A DNA stretch of 64,000 bases from JAZDOK01 sp043798715 (GCA_043798715.1 JAZDOK010000034.1:5047-69046), one strand, 5' to 3'; shown: positions 42,320-52,062, counted from the stretch's first letter. Made by a program: numbers and translations. The notes: a model not told the origin generated them from the letters alone.

Positions 42320-44233
42320 GTGAAGCTTTCGCTCAGGGCCAGGATGATTCTCCTCATCTGGGGCGCCACGATGCTTCTTTTCGCGACCCTTCTCTACATC
42401 GGCTTCAGGGTGGCCCGGAATGATGAAATCCGAGACCTGAAGGAAAACGCTGAGAACCTGACGGGTTTCTATTCATTGAAGTTTGAGAGCTTGTTTGCCG
42501 CCTCCGCGCAGGTTCCCCGGATGAGCGCCATCTTCCTGGAATCCTGTCAGGGCATTCCGGCGCCCGAAGAGCTTAGAAATTACCTTCTAAAGGTGGTTGA
42601 GCTCAATCCCCTGATCTACGGGTCATGTCTGGCCTTTGAGCCCGAAGTCATGGGGCGGGGAAAGAAGCGTTTCGCACCTTACAGCTTCCGCCACCTCAAC
42701 GCTCCAGCCTACGTGGTGCTGGGAAGCCCGGCCTACGATTATTTCAGTATGGACTGGTACCGAAAGCCAAAAGCCGCCCGGAAAGGGATGTGGATGGAGC
42801 CCTATTTTGACCGGGGCGGTGGAAATATCGTGATGACCACCTATTCTGTTCCGATGGTTCGGAAGGGCCGTTTTCAGGGAGTTTCTACGGTGGACATCAG
42901 CCTAATGGAACTCACCGATACCTTCAGCCGGATAAGGATCCTGGAGAGCGGCTACGGCTTCATCGTCTCCGCAAGCGGAGTCTTCCTCTCCTGCCCGGAC
43001 AAAAAGCTGGTGCTTTCAGGCAACATTCGCTCATTCAATCCGGTGCTGGCAGGAAAAATGGCGGAAGGCAAGGCTTTCTTCATGGCAACGAAAGATCCCC
43101 TCCGGGGAGAAAAAGCCTGGATTGTCTCCTCCCCCATCCGGGAGACGGGCTTCTCCCTCGCGGTCGTCTATCCCGAAAAGGAAGTCTTAGCCGGAGTCAA
43201 TGCCATGCAGAGAAGCGCCCGGCTTCTGGGACTCTTCGGGCTCCTGCTCCTGCTCGTTCTCATTATTTACCTGTCCAATTCCATCACAAAACCGATCACT
43301 GAGTTGGTGGAGTCCGTGCAGCGGGTGGCGCGGGGAGAGCTTGATAAAAAGCTCTCCGTCCGGACGAGGACCAAGGAGGTTCTCACCCTTCAAAAGGCCT
43401 TCAATAAGATGATTGAAGATCTTAAAAAGCATCTGGAAGAGCTCCGTCGCGCCGCCGCCGAAAAGCAGAAGATCGAGAGCGAGCTCTCAAGCGCGCGCCA
43501 GATTCAGCTCTCCGGCATTCCCCGGAAGTTCCCGCCCTTTCCCGACCGTCCGGATCTGGATATTTTTGCCAGGACGCTCCCGGCCCGCGAAGTGGGAGGG
43601 GATTTCTACGATTTCTTTTTCATTGACCGGAATCGCTTCGGCTTCGTGATCGGAGACGCCTCAGGGAAGGGGATGCCGGCCGCCATATTCATGTCGGTGA
43701 GCCGCGCTTTCATAAAGGCCATTGCTTTGCAGGGCGGGGAGCCGGGGCAGTGTCTGGAGCGGGTCAACGACCTTCTCTGCCGGGAGGAATCGGAGGAAAT
43801 GTTCATCACCGTCTTCTTCGGGATCCTCGATACGGGAAGCGGAGAAGTCCTTTACTGTAACGGCGGGCACAACCCGCCATACAAAGTCGAAAAAGGCGGC
43901 TTACTGACTGCTCTGGAGGAGGTGAGCGGCCCGGCACTGGGGGTCTGCCCCGGCGCGCAATACAAGACTTTGCGGACGACCGTCGGGGAAGGGCTCTTTT
44001 TGTATTCCGACGGGGTGACCGAGGCCTGGAGCGCCAAGGGAGAGATGTTCGGCCTGGGACATTTGACGAAAGCTCTCCGCGATGCCCGCGGCTTTTACCC
44101 GGAAAGAGCCGTTCACCGCGTCCTTAAGGAAGTGGATCAGTTTGCGGAGGGGGGGGCGCAATCGGACGACATCACGGTACTGGCGATTCGTCTCAATAAA
44201 GAGGCGCCCCCTCATGTTCCGGAAAAAATATAA
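42320..44233 (+). CDS. membrane PP2C-type phosphatase with Cache sensor and HAMP (SpoIIE/RsbU-like)
   Basis: This 637-residue signalling protein has an N-terminal membrane helix (about 8-28), an external double-Cache-like sensor (about 30-290), a second helix (about 298-318) and a HAMP segment (SITKPITELVESVQRVARGE). A short coiled coil leads to the PP2C phosphatase (VGGDFYDFFFIDRNRFGFVI, GDASGKGMPAAIFMS, CNGGHNPPYK, YSDGVTEAWS). Metal-binding aspartates are present. Such proteins dephosphorylate STAS antagonists, and the STAS gene 1.7 kb upstream is the obvious candidate partner. Confidence 0.92.
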   Translation: MKLSLRARMILLIWGATMLLFATLLYIGFRVARNDEIRDLKENAENLTGFYSLKFESLFAASAQVPRMSAIFLESCQGIPAPEELRNYLLKVVELNPLIYGSCLAFEPEVMGRGKKRFAPYSFRHLNAPAYVVLGSPAYDYFSMDWYRKPKAARKGMWMEPYFDRGGGNIVMTTYSVPMVRKGRFQGVSTVDISLMELTDTFSRIRILESGYGFIVSASGVFLSCPDKKLVLSGNIRSFNPVLAGKMAEGKAFFMATKDPLRGEKAWIVSSPIRETGFSLAVVYPEKEVLAGVNAMQRSARLLGLFGLLLLLVLIIYLSNSITKPITELVESVQRVARGELDKKLSVRTRTKEVLTLQKAFNKMIEDLKKHLEELRRAAAEKQKIESELSSARQIQLSGIPRKFPPFPDRPDLDIFARTLPAREVGGDFYDFFFIDRNRFGFVIGDASGKGMPAAIFMSVSRAFIKAIALQGGEPGQCLERVNDLLCREESEEMFITVFFGILDTGSGEVLYCNGGHNPPYKVEKGGLLTALEEVSGPALGVCPGAQYKTLRTTVGEGLFLYSDGVTEAWSAKGEMFGLGHLTKALRDARGFYPERAVHRVLKEVDQFAEGGAQSDDITVLAIRLNKEAPPHVPEKI

Positions 44234-44279
44234 GAGCGGCGTCTTTCAGTGATGGGTACTCATCGTATTTATGCGGCGT

Positions 44280-45200
44280 TTATCCTGCCAGAAAGTACCC
44301 GATTGCCATGAGAGTCGGCGTCCCGATCACCACGGCCACATTCGCGGCCTGTACCAGCACAAATCCTCCGCCCTCCCGGTAATGGAACGAACCCCTGACC
44401 GCCCTTACGGCCTGGGGCAGGGTAGCCAGCCCCAGGAGCGAAAGGGGCGGCATGAATTTAAGGGCCACCCCCAGGATTATCCATGCATAGACGAGGTGGG
44501 TCGTCACGGCGTAGATCCAGGCACAGCGGGAGCGTCCCAGGAGAATCAGAAGGTGGCGGCGACCGCCTTCGCGGTCCGCCTCCAGGTCCGGAAATTCATT
44601 CAAAAAGAGCAGGTTAAAGGTGAGAATGCCCGGAATGAGGGAGGCCCAGAGCAGCGGCGCGGTGTAGGAACCGGCCTGCACATAGTACAGACCGAGAATG
44701 GGCAGGGCGCCCAGCCCCAGCCCGGCGGCGACCTCCCCGAAGGCCAGCCTGGTGAGCGTCTGGGTGTAGAGGAGCACAATCAGGGCGCCTGCAATCAGGA
44801 TCGGAAGCAGTCCCCACCCCACCCGGAATAGAAAATACAAGCCGATAGGCACCGTCAGAAAAAAGCACCCCAGGGCAAACCTGAGAACCGACTTGGGACT
44901 CAGAAGTCCCGCATTCAGAATACGGCTCCCTCCGTTGAAGGGGGTCGGGTTGGTCTTAAGATCGATCCCGCTTTTAAAATCAAAATAATCATTGAGTGTA
45001 TTGACGCAGATATGGAGAAGGATGAGTCCCAGGCCGCCGAGGAGCAGATGACCGGCGTTGAAACGTCCGTCGTGCCAGGCAAGCGCCGCGCCTAAGACGA
45101 TGAGGGCCAGGGACAGAACCAGAAAGTGCGGTCGGATTTCCAGAAACCAGACCTTGAAACTCCCCGGAACCGGGGCCTGGATGTTTTCCTTTTTGATCAT
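44280..45200 (-). CDS. UbiA-family prenyltransferase (MenA-like)
   Basis: UbiA enzymes attach isoprenoid chains to aromatic or other acceptors in the membrane. The 306-residue protein has about nine membrane helices and both Asp-rich motifs: NDYFDFKSGID (first) and NEFPDLEADREGGRRH (second). The GSRILNAG segment fits MenA-type enzymes, and the product may be a menaquinone precursor, although no men genes are nearby. A GTG at 45215 is in frame. TAGAAT at 45206-45211 would place transcription near ATG 45200, suggesting little or no leader. The start is uncertain. Confidence 0.87.
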   Translation of the reverse strand: MIKKENIQAPVPGSFKVWFLEIRPHFLVLSLALIVLGAALAWHDGRFNAGHLLLGGLGLILLHICVNTLNDYFDFKSGIDLKTNPTPFNGGSRILNAGLLSPKSVLRFALGCFFLTVPIGLYFLFRVGWGLLPILIAGALIVLLYTQTLTRLAFGEVAAGLGLGALPILGLYYVQAGSYTAPLLWASLIPGILTFNLLFLNEFPDLEADREGGRRHLLILLGRSRCAWIYAVTTHLVYAWIILGVALKFMPPLSLLGLATLPQAVRAVRGSFHYREGGGFVLVQAANVAVVIGTPTLMAIGYFLAG

Positions 45201-45215
45201 GCCATATTCTACCAC

Positions 45216-45526
45216 AAAAAAACTGTTGGGACAAACGAATCACGGCGGGTTGTCTTACTTGATCACATGATAGTGGCAATATGACACTATGTCGTGATCA
45301 AATTTGCTGCATTATTTCATTTTCCTGGGAGTGCGCGAGGCCTTTGAAGAATTTTCGCGTTCGGCGCGGAGAGCTAAATTTTTTTCCAATCCTAAAGGTC
45401 AATCCCTGGCTGTTTCAGGATACGAGCGAGGCTTATTCTATCGTATCCCTTCAGAAAAACAACAGGTGTTACTTCCTATTTGGTGCCAAGGGCCATATCC
45501 AGTGGAGAACCGTATAATCAAATCGT
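45216..45526. other. 311-bp region without a convincing gene
   Basis: Overlapping plus-strand frames exist here (45281-45517 and 45304-45609) but have no recognisable domain and run into the convergent lipoprotein gene. The segment 45431-45470 is nearly the same as 47211-47249. A weak TTTGTC/TAGAAT promoter for the prenyltransferase lies at the left edge. It may be a decayed gene. Confidence 0.4.
45431..45470. repeat. 40-bp dispersed repeat, copy A
   Basis: About 34 of 40 bases match 47211-47249 (copy B) with one base inserted. Read on the minus strand it has promoter-like spacing (CTGTTG then TAGAAT). It may be a duplicated promoter region. Confidence 0.5.
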
Positions 45527-46396
45527 TCAACGACGACTATCGCGACGCTTCATCCAGGCGTTCCCTTCTATCCTGTATGCTTCCGCATTCAACGGCACCT
45601 CAACGATAAAGTCGTCACGAAGCGTTCGTCCACGGACATCAACGCACTGCCGTACAAATGTGTGCAGATTGGTGACAAGATTGTCCGTCATTTGGGCAAC
45701 TGATCCGGAATTCGGATCGAGCACCACTTTCGAACCGTTATCGGCCACAAAACCGATACTTGCTCTCGTTGTATGCGACTTCAGCCCTTCCCCAAGCAGC
45801 CACACCTGGCCGTTCGGGTTTACCTCGATCTTGAAACGTTTGTCCGGGCTGTCATATAATCTACAGAAATCATTGCAGTCGACATAGCGGATGGAACTGA
45901 TCATTGGCTTGCGGTAATCCCAAAATCGCCTGATTGGTTTGCGGGGACGAATGACCGCGGCGTCAATCACGCCCAGGTTCTTCGACAGTGTCTTACATAT
46001 CTGATCGTATTCTGAGAGGGTGAAGCGCTTGGGATCCACGAACACCGGCCACGGATCACCAGGCCCTCTTCCCCGGAAGCGCCGGTAGTGTTCATTCGGT
46101 GTTGGGTCGCGGTAGAGAATCATATTTGGCATTAACACACTGACGATACGAACACTCCGGTCTGTGTGGTAACGCAATTCCAGGGTAGCTTTGTCTATGC
46201 TGAATCCTGCCACGAAAGTCTCGTGCAGTACAAGGCGGCCCGTTCCGCACGGCAGATCAAACACATCCTGCTTTGTAGTTGACGAGCAACTGCTGGTTGC
46301 GATGGCCGCCAATAGCACGAAAGACAACCAAAAAAGCGCTTTATGGGCGCGTTTTTGCGCCCTGTTGACTGCATCGGATGCATTCGACCTTTGCAC
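45527..46396 (-). CDS. lipoprotein of unknown function
   Basis: This 289-residue protein has an N-terminal hydrophobic stretch and a lipobox-like ATSSCSS, so it is probably lipid-anchored. No domain was recognised. The Cys pair NDFC near residue 175 and the strand-rich middle do not match a family I know. It begins at GTG 46396, directly after the stop of the upstream membrane protein, so it is probably coupled to it. It is the third gene of a minus-strand set headed by a HicB-like gene. Confidence 0.72.
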   Translation of the reverse strand: MQRSNASDAVNRAQKRAHKALFWLSFVLLAAIATSSCSSTTKQDVFDLPCGTGRLVLHETFVAGFSIDKATLELRYHTDRSVRIVSVLMPNMILYRDPTPNEHYRRFRGRGPGDPWPVFVDPKRFTLSEYDQICKTLSKNLGVIDAAVIRPRKPIRRFWDYRKPMISSIRYVDCNDFCRLYDSPDKRFKIEVNPNGQVWLLGEGLKSHTTRASIGFVADNGSKVVLDPNSGSVAQMTDNLVTNLHTFVRQCVDVRGRTLRDDFIVEVPLNAEAYRIEGNAWMKRRDSRR

Positions 46397-46399
46397 CCC

Positions 46400-46891
46400 C
46401 TAGCCTGGTTTCTCGGGAAACACCGCCCGGGCCTCTCTCACGAACAGTGCCCTGAGCTTGTCCCAGAAATCTCCGCCCAGCACGAAGAGGCTGGTCAGGA
46501 ACATGGCGTCAGAGGCCAGGCTTACCCAGAGGCGCGCCGGGGAATCGTCCGGAAGCCACTGAGGCATGTAGGCCATGATGTAGGACGGGACCATGGGCAG
46601 GAGGAACATGACCAGCCCTATGTTGTAGCGCAGTGGACCCACGCGGCCGGAAGGCTTGAGTATCCCCATCCAGGCCTTGACCCTGGCCATGATGAGTTCG
46701 AAGTTCTCCTTGCCCATGACCGCCACCGCCGGGATGGCCATTATCTCGAATCCGAAAAACAGAATCCCGGCCACTGCAGTTTTCACTGCCACCGGCAAAT
46801 GGCTCTGGGCCACGGGCACCGCGCCCAAAGGCAGGATTGAGCCGATCACCAGGAAAGTGATACCCAGCCTGAATCTCGCTTTAACACTCAT
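46400..46891 (-). CDS. membrane protein with transporter-suffix-like domain
   Basis: This 163-residue protein has four hydrophobic segments (about 8-26, 37-58, 87-107 and 122-140) and a cytoplasmic tail. The wording (FRLGITFLVIGSILPLGAV, AGILFFGFEIMAIPAVAVMG, GKENFELI) resembles proteins annotated as transporter suffix domain, which appear alone or at the end of transporters. No substrate can be given. GGAG lies 9 bases before the ATG. The downstream lipoprotein gene follows after 3 bp. Confidence 0.75.
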   Translation of the reverse strand: MSVKARFRLGITFLVIGSILPLGAVPVAQSHLPVAVKTAVAGILFFGFEIMAIPAVAVMGKENFELIMARVKAWMGILKPSGRVGPLRYNIGLVMFLLPMVPSYIMAYMPQWLPDDSPARLWVSLASDAMFLTSLFVLGGDFWDKLRALFVREARAVFPEKPG

Positions 46892-46939
46892 GCTGGCAAT
46901 TCTCCATGCGGAGGACTAAATTTTTCCCCAAAGACGGCA

Positions 46940-47182
46940 TCAGGCGACTTCCTTGATGACAAGTTCCAGTCCTTCGAGAATGGGAAGGGGAAGATTTCTG
47001 GAAACTCTGAACAGAATCCATTCTTCGAGGACTTCTTCCAGCTCCTCCCGGCACTCTTCAAGAGTTTGAGCATTGGCATAGACCCCTTTGAAGCCGGGAA
47101 TTTCGCCGTAAAAGGTTCCGTCTTCCGTAAGAATTTCATATTTGGCTAGGTGCATCGCCGAATTCAGATAACGGGTCAACAT
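46940..47182 (-). CDS. HicB-like antitoxin domain protein, apparently without HicA
   Basis: This 80-residue protein has the HicB half-RNase-H fold: YEILTEDGTFYGEIPGFKGV, then ANAQTLEECREELEEVLEEW. It lacks the C-terminal DNA-binding extension of longer HicB proteins. HicA is normally a 60-80 residue neighbour, but no such frame is visible on either side. It may be an orphan, or part of a metabolic or regulatory use of this fold. GGGAGGG before ATG 47182. Confidence 0.82.
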   Translation of the reverse strand: MLTRYLNSAMHLAKYEILTEDGTFYGEIPGFKGVYANAQTLEECREELEEVLEEWILFRVSRNLPLPILEGLELVIKEVA

Positions 47183-47210
47183 GAAAACAACCCTCCCTCA
47201 TTTCCTCTCA

Positions 47211-47249
47211 TGCTTATTTTATCATATCCTTCAGGAAAACAACAGGCGC
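47211..47249. repeat. 40-bp dispersed repeat, copy B
   Basis: This is the partner of 45431-45470. On the minus strand it ends with TAAAAT 18 bp after CTGTTG, in the right place to be the promoter of the HicB-like gene. Confidence 0.5.
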
Positions 47250-47299
47250 TTTTCCAGCGAAAAATCATCGGCGGATACTCAGATTGAAGCAAACTTCAT

Positions 47300-49750
47300 T
47301 TACTTCACCACTACGTTGAGGAGCTTTTGGGGGACATAGAAGATTTTGGCGATCTCCTTGCCGTCGATCATCTGGCGCATCTTCTCGGATTTCAGGGCCT
47401 CTTCCTCAACCTGTTCGCGGGTGAAATCGGCCGGGAGTTCAATCTTGTCCCGCACCTTGCCGTTTAACTGAAGGACGATGAGCATCGTCTCGTCCTGGAT
47501 GTAGGCGGGATCCCAGGCGGGCCAGGAGGCTGAAAAGACGCTCTTCTTATGGCCCATCTTCTCCCAGAGTTCTTCGGCCAGATGCGGCGCCACCGGGGAG
47601 GCCAGAATGACGAACGTCTCCAGAGTTTTGCGGCTGATGGCGGCGCCGGCGGCCTTTTTTTCTACCAGGGTGTTGCACAGCTCCATCAGGGTGCTGACGA
47701 TCGTGTTCATGTGGAGGCGCTCCATGTCCTCCGAGACCTTTTTAACGGATCGGTGGAGCGCTTTCAGAATATCGGGGTGATCCTCTTTGGCCGGCGAGGC
47801 AGTTGCATCGTTCACCAGGTCCCACAGGCGCCTGAGCCAGCGGAAGACCCCCTGAAGGCCCTGGTCGTTCCACTCGGAATCAAGCTCCGGGGGACCCACG
47901 AAGAGCTCGTAGGCGCGGAGGGTGTCGGTGCCGTATTTCTTGACGATCTCGTCGGGATTGACGATGTTCCCCTTGGACTTGGACATCTTCTCCAGTTTCC
48001 CCGAAAGAGAGCTCACCCGGCAGACCATGCCCTGGTTGAAGAGGCGGGTGAATGGCTCAGAGAAATCGAGCAGGCCGAGATCGTGGAGCACCTTGGTGAA
48101 GAAGCGCGAGTAGAGAAGATGCAGGATGGCGTGCTCCACGCCCCCGACGTAGAGGTCCACCGGGAGCCAGTAGCGGACCTTTTCGACGTCGAAGGGGCCG
48201 TCGGCATATTTCGGGGAGGGGTAGCGCAGGAAATACCAGGAGGAGCAGACCCACTGGGAGATAGTGTCCGTGTCGCGGCGGGCTGGGCCTCCGCAGACGG
48301 GGCAGGTCGTCTTTACAAATTCGGGAATGGCGGCCAGCGGGGATTCCCCCGTGCCGGTCGGCAGGTATTTTTCCACAAATGGGAGCTCGACCGGGAGGTC
48401 TTTCTCGGGCACCGGCACCGTCCCGCACCTGTCGCAGGAGATCATGGGAATAGGGGCGCCCCAGTAGCGCTGGCGGGAAATGAGCCAGTCCCGGAGCTTG
48501 TAGTTGACTTTCTTTTGGGCCAAACCATTTTCGGCCAGCCGGGAAACGATCTTCTCCCAGCCCTCGGCGGAAGAAAGACCCGAAAATTCCCCCGAGTTGA
48601 CCATGATGCCTTCGCCGATCCAGGCCTCCTTGAGCGGCCCTTCGAGGGAGTCCTCCGGTCTAATGACCTCGACGATCGGCAGGTGAAATTTAGTTGCGAA
48701 CTCCCAGTCGCGCGTGTCGTGGGCGGGGACGGCCATGATGGCCCCGGTCCCATAGGAGAGGAGCACGTAATCCGAGATCCAGATGGGGATGTGTTTGCCG
48801 TTCACGGGGTTTTCGGCATAGGCGCCGATGAAGACGCCCGTCTTTTCCTTCTCGGCTGAAAGGCGGTCCACCTCGCTCTCCCGGCGGGTCTTTTCAAGGT
48901 AGGAATCCACCTCGGCTTTTTTCTCCGGAGTCGTGAGCTTTTCCACCAGGGGGTGCTCCGGGGCCAGCACCATGTAGGTGGCCCCGAACAACGTGTCGGG
49001 ACGGGTGGTGAAAATAGTTAAGGCGTGGCCCCCGTCCGCCGTCTTGAAGATGACCTCGGCCCCCTCGCTTTTTCCGATCCAGTTTCTCTGCATGGTCTTG
49101 ACCCTCTCCGGCCAGTTTAGGCCGTCCAGGTCCTGGAGCAGGGGTTCGGCGTAATCGGTGATCTTGAAGAACCACTGGGGGAGGTTCTTCTTGGTGACCT
49201 CGGCCTCGCAGCGCTCACAGCGCCCGACGACCACTTCCTCGTCGGCCAGACCCGTCCGGCAGTTAGGGCACCAGTTGATGGGGGCCTCCTTCTTGTAAGC
49301 CAGCCCCTTTTTATAAAAGGCGAGGAACATCCACTGGGTCCAGCGGTAGTAGTCCGGGGCGGATGTATTGACCTCCATATCCCAGTCGTACATGGCCCCG
49401 ATCTCCCGGAGTTGACGCTTCATGTTGGTGATATTGTTCCGGGTGTTCTCCACCGGGTGGAGTCCCTTCTTGATGGCGGCATTCTCGGCGGGGAGCCCGA
49501 AGGCGTCCCATCCCATAGGGTGGAGTATCTGGAAGCCTTTCAGCTTCATGTAGCGGGACCAGACGTCACTTAATACATAGCCCCTCCAGTGCCCCACGTG
49601 GAGCCCCTCGCCGCTGGGATAGGGGAACATGTCCAGGCAATAGTGGCATTTTTCGCGGGGAATGGCCGGGTCAAAGGGCGTCCGGTGGCTCCCGCGCTCA
49701 TCCCAGAGGGCCTGCCACTTTTTCTCTATGGCCTCAAATTCGTATCGCAT
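47300..49750 (-). CDS. leuS: leucyl-tRNA synthetase
   Basis: LeuRS charges tRNA-Leu and edits mischarged products. The 816-residue protein has the HIGH-type motif in [20 protein letters not shown], the zinc-type cysteines [15 protein letters not shown], the CP1 editing domain ([39 protein letters not shown]), the [14 protein letters not shown] loop and a C-terminal anticodon-binding region. Length is normal for bacterial LeuRS. AGGAGG lies 8-9 bases before ATG 49750. No T-box was seen in the leader. Confidence 0.97.
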   Translation of the reverse strand: MRYEFEAIEKKWQALWDERGSHRTPFDPAIPREKCHYCLDMFPYPSGEGLHVGHWRGYVLSDVWSRYMKLKGFQILHPMGWDAFGLPAENAAIKKGLHPVENTRNNITNMKRQLREIGAMYDWDMEVNTSAPDYYRWTQWMFLAFYKKGLAYKKEAPINWCPNCRTGLADEEVVVGRCERCEAEVTKKNLPQWFFKITDYAEPLLQDLDGLNWPERVKTMQRNWIGKSEGAEVIFKTADGGHALTIFTTRPDTLFGATYMVLAPEHPLVEKLTTPEKKAEVDSYLEKTRRESEVDRLSAEKEKTGVFIGAYAENPVNGKHIPIWISDYVLLSYGTGAIMAVPAHDTRDWEFATKFHLPIVEVIRPEDSLEGPLKEAWIGEGIMVNSGEFSGLSSAEGWEKIVSRLAENGLAQKKVNYKLRDWLISRQRYWGAPIPMISCDRCGTVPVPEKDLPVELPFVEKYLPTGTGESPLAAIPEFVKTTCPVCGGPARRDTDTISQWVCSSWYFLRYPSPKYADGPFDVEKVRYWLPVDLYVGGVEHAILHLLYSRFFTKVLHDLGLLDFSEPFTRLFNQGMVCRVSSLSGKLEKMSKSKGNIVNPDEIVKKYGTDTLRAYELFVGPPELDSEWNDQGLQGVFRWLRRLWDLVNDATASPAKEDHPDILKALHRSVKKVSEDMERLHMNTIVSTLMELCNTLVEKKAAGAAISRKTLETFVILASPVAPHLAEELWEKMGHKKSVFSASWPAWDPAYIQDETMLIVLQLNGKVRDKIELPADFTREQVEEEALKSEKMRQMIDGKEIAKIFYVPQKLLNVVVK

Positions 49751-49783
49751 CTAAAAGCCTCCTGAAGAAGAAATCTAAGCCGA

Positions 49784-49812
49784 AGTTTATCATAAAAAGA
49801 GCATGAAGTCAA
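49784..49812 (-). promoter_or_regulatory. leuS promoter
   Basis: On the minus strand TTGACT (49807-49812) and TAAACT (49784-49789) are 17 bp apart. The leader to ATG 49750 is about 27 bases, too short for a T-box. Confidence 0.65.
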
Positions 49813-49814
49813 AA

Positions 49815-49846
49815 AGCACACCCGGGATTTTGCAGAATTTCCCGGG
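49815..49846 (-). terminator. terminator of the upstream minus-strand lipoprotein gene
   Basis: CCCGGG arms at 49841-49846 and 49821-49826 extend into AT pairs around TGCAG. On the minus strand they are followed four bases later by a run of five T. It separates the lipoprotein gene at 49973 from leuS, directly before the leuS -35 box. Confidence 0.6.
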
Positions 49847-49972
49847 GGGAGTGAGATTTCTAAAAGTAAAAGCGGCAGGCTGGAAACCTGAATGGAGTCA
49901 GGAAGCGGCTGCTCCAACTGCTCAGTCCAGGGAACAAATTAAGAACATGCCTGTATTCAAAATACTTCCGGC

Positions 49973-51001
49973 TCAGTTTTGCGACTGCGGCACCTGCCAG
50001 TAAGTGGGCTCCAGAGGCATGATATAATGCCCGTTTCCGCTCCAGGTCAGCTGAGTGTCCGTCGGAGAGAAACTGAAGCCGATGTGCCAGATGCTGTCCG
50101 AAAAATCCTGATTTTTCCAGCCGCCCACGATAAGGTTGTCATGGTTTGAGAGAGGAGAAGGAATAATGCCCAGAGCCTGTCTTTTGGCCAGGATTTCCGG
50201 CGTAGCCACCGGCGGCGTATATTCGTTCAGGATGTCCGGCTGGGTGGAGCCATGCTGGACTTCCCTCTGTACCAGTGCGTAGGGGACATAATTTTGCGTC
50301 TCAGTTCCTCCTCTGGGGTCCGGGATGTAGTACATCCAGAGGGTGGCGCTGTTGATTCCGGTCATCCTGAGCCCTCCCTCGATGGTGGGCTGGCGGTCGT
50401 CAATGCGCCCGCTGTAGTAGATGGTTACACTCGGCACGGGATGCTGGGCATGGATGCCGTCAGGCTCCTCGCGCAGGTACAGCCAGGTGTCGGTGGTCTT
50501 GGTGAAGACCGGGTGGAATTCGTCGGGGCGGAAAAGGACGCCGTCGTAAGCCAGCTCTCTCATGAAGCGGGTGGAGGCCAGGGCGTACATGTAATAGATC
50601 TGGTTCGGCGCCGGGTTGGTGATGAGGAAGTTGTCGCGGGCGTACTTCTTGAAGATTTCGTAATTGGTGGAGATCCTGGCGTCAAAGATGTCCTTGACGT
50701 CTATGGTCCCGACAATGAAGCGCCTCCCGTACTGGGCAGTAGTAAAGACATTCATCCCCTGGTAGTAGGCGATGATCGGCGCGGCGTCGCTCTGCATCCG
50801 GGTGACGGTTTCCGGGGAGTAGTAGGTGTTCAGGACCCACTTCATGGTGGCGTCCGGATCCGGGGTCGGCGCGGGCGTAACATATGTATTGTAGTTGTTT
50901 GTGTTTCCGGTACATCCAAAGCCGCTCCCCAGTATCAATAACAAGGAAAAAACGACGAGGAAATAATAACTTGATGTCCCGGATCCGTTTTTAACTTTCA
51001 T
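49973..51001 (-). CDS. lipoprotein of unknown function
   Basis: This 342-residue protein has a signal peptide with the lipobox GSGFGC and then an Asn/Thr/Pro linker (TPAPTPDPDA). The mature part has about 290 residues with many Tyr and Trp. It includes RRFIVGTIDVKDIFDARIST, a motif resembling PAS/Cache-like ligand pockets, but the match is weak. A second lipoprotein of similar style is encoded at 56470-58050. GGAGG before ATG 51001. The function is unknown. Confidence 0.75.
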   Translation of the reverse strand: MKVKNGSGTSSYYFLVVFSLLLILGSGFGCTGNTNNYNTYVTPAPTPDPDATMKWVLNTYYSPETVTRMQSDAAPIIAYYQGMNVFTTAQYGRRFIVGTIDVKDIFDARISTNYEIFKKYARDNFLITNPAPNQIYYMYALASTRFMRELAYDGVLFRPDEFHPVFTKTTDTWLYLREEPDGIHAQHPVPSVTIYYSGRIDDRQPTIEGGLRMTGINSATLWMYYIPDPRGGTETQNYVPYALVQREVQHGSTQPDILNEYTPPVATPEILAKRQALGIIPSPLSNHDNLIVGGWKNQDFSDSIWHIGFSFSPTDTQLTWSGNGHYIMPLEPTYWQVPQSQN

Positions 51002-51090
51002 CTTTTTTGCCTCCTAAACGGTATTAATAGCTCTTGTTTTCTACCAGAACTTTTGGGTTTCCTTCCCTGAAAAAAAACGCGGTGCCCCTT

Positions 51091-52062
51091 TTATACTTTG
51101 AGAGCGCGCAGCTCGGCGGCTTTTTCTTCCGGGAGAGTGTCGTTGATGAAAGTGCCGGCCCCGCTTTCGCAGCCGGCCAGGAATTTCAGCTTGTCGGGCG
51201 TGCGGTACGGCGGATAAAATTCAATATGAAAATGATAGTGGGGACAGGCTTTCCCATCCGTAGGGGACTGGTGCATGACCATCATATAAGGGAGAGAGCG
51301 CCCCCACAGGGCATCGTAACGCAGGAGCAAATCCTTGAGAAGGACCGCCAGATCCCGGTGCTCCTTCGAAGTCATCTCGGCCAGGTTGCCCAGGTGGCGC
51401 CTGGAGAAGAGATGCACTTCATAGGGATAGCGGGCGTAGAAGGGAACGACGGCGGTAAAGCTCCCGTTTTCGCAGACCAGGCGCCGCCCTTCCGCGCGCT
51501 CCTTCCCGAGAATACCGCAGAGCAGGCAGGCTCCGTTTTTCCGGTAGTATTTCTTCGAGGCAGCAAGCTCTCTTTTTATAATGGGAGGAATGCAGGGAAA
51601 AGCGTAAATCTGCCCGTGAGGGTGGGGGATGGTGACCCCGATGATCTCCCCCTTGTTTTCGAAAATGAAGACGTACTTGATCTCTTTTCTTTTTCCCAGC
51701 TCCCGGTAGCGGTCCGTCCAGACGAGGACGAGCTTCTCGATTTCCTCCCGGCTCAAATCCGTCAGCGTCCCATCGTGGCGCGGCGTGTAGAGAATGACCT
51801 CACAGATCCCTCGGGACTTCCTGACCCGGAACAGGGCGTTCCCCTCCACCGAGGGCACGTCCGGATTTTGACGAAAGGAGGGGAAGCGGTTTTCAAAGCA
51901 GACGATCTCGTAATTGGATGCCGGCACCTCGGTGGGGAATCCTCCGGGCTTTGCAGGGCACAGGGGGCAGTAGTCTTTAGGGGGAAGAAAAGTCCTGTCC
52001 TGGCGGTGCGTCGCCGTCACCACCCATTCCGAAAGTAGAGGATTCCACCTCATTTCGGACAC
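51091..52062 (-). CDS. galT: galactose-1-phosphate uridylyltransferase
   Basis: GalT exchanges UMP between UDP-glucose and galactose 1-phosphate in the Leloir pathway. The 323-residue protein has the zinc/CxxC region DYCPLCPAKPGG, the ENRFPSF motif, the nucleophile motif IPHPHGQIYAFP and the second HIT-like half with CPHYHFHIEFYPPYR. The start is GTG 52062 with GGAGG 8 bases upstream. It lies downstream of a symporter, a small membrane protein and a 39-residue gene, which supports galactose or a related sugar as the transported substrate. Confidence 0.95.
   Translation of the reverse strand: MSEMRWNPLLSEWVVTATHRQDRTFLPPKDYCPLCPAKPGGFPTEVPASNYEIVCFENRFPSFRQNPDVPSVEGNALFRVRKSRGICEVILYTPRHDGTLTDLSREEIEKLVLVWTDRYRELGKRKEIKYVFIFENKGEIIGVTIPHPHGQIYAFPCIPPIIKRELAASKKYYRKNGACLLCGILGKERAEGRRLVCENGSFTAVVPFYARYPYEVHLFSRRHLGNLAEMTSKEHRDLAVLLKDLLLRYDALWGRSLPYMMVMHQSPTDGKACPHYHFHIEFYPPYRTPDKLKFLAGCESGAGTFINDTLPEEKAAELRALKV

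Noticed and set aside
45304..45609. 101-codon plus-strand frame between the prenyltransferase and lipoprotein genes
   Set aside because: It has no recognisable domain and its end overlaps the lipoprotein gene; it could be a decayed gene, but this cannot be shown.
47549..48859. Plus-strand frame of 436 codons opposite leuS
   Set aside because: It has no motif of any family and mirrors the leuS reading frame; leuS is complete and conserved.
49751..49972. T-box riboswitch before leuS
   Set aside because: No GGGTGG-like antiterminator motif is present, and the promoter leaves a leader of only about 27 bases. The hairpin there fits the end of the upstream lipoprotein gene.
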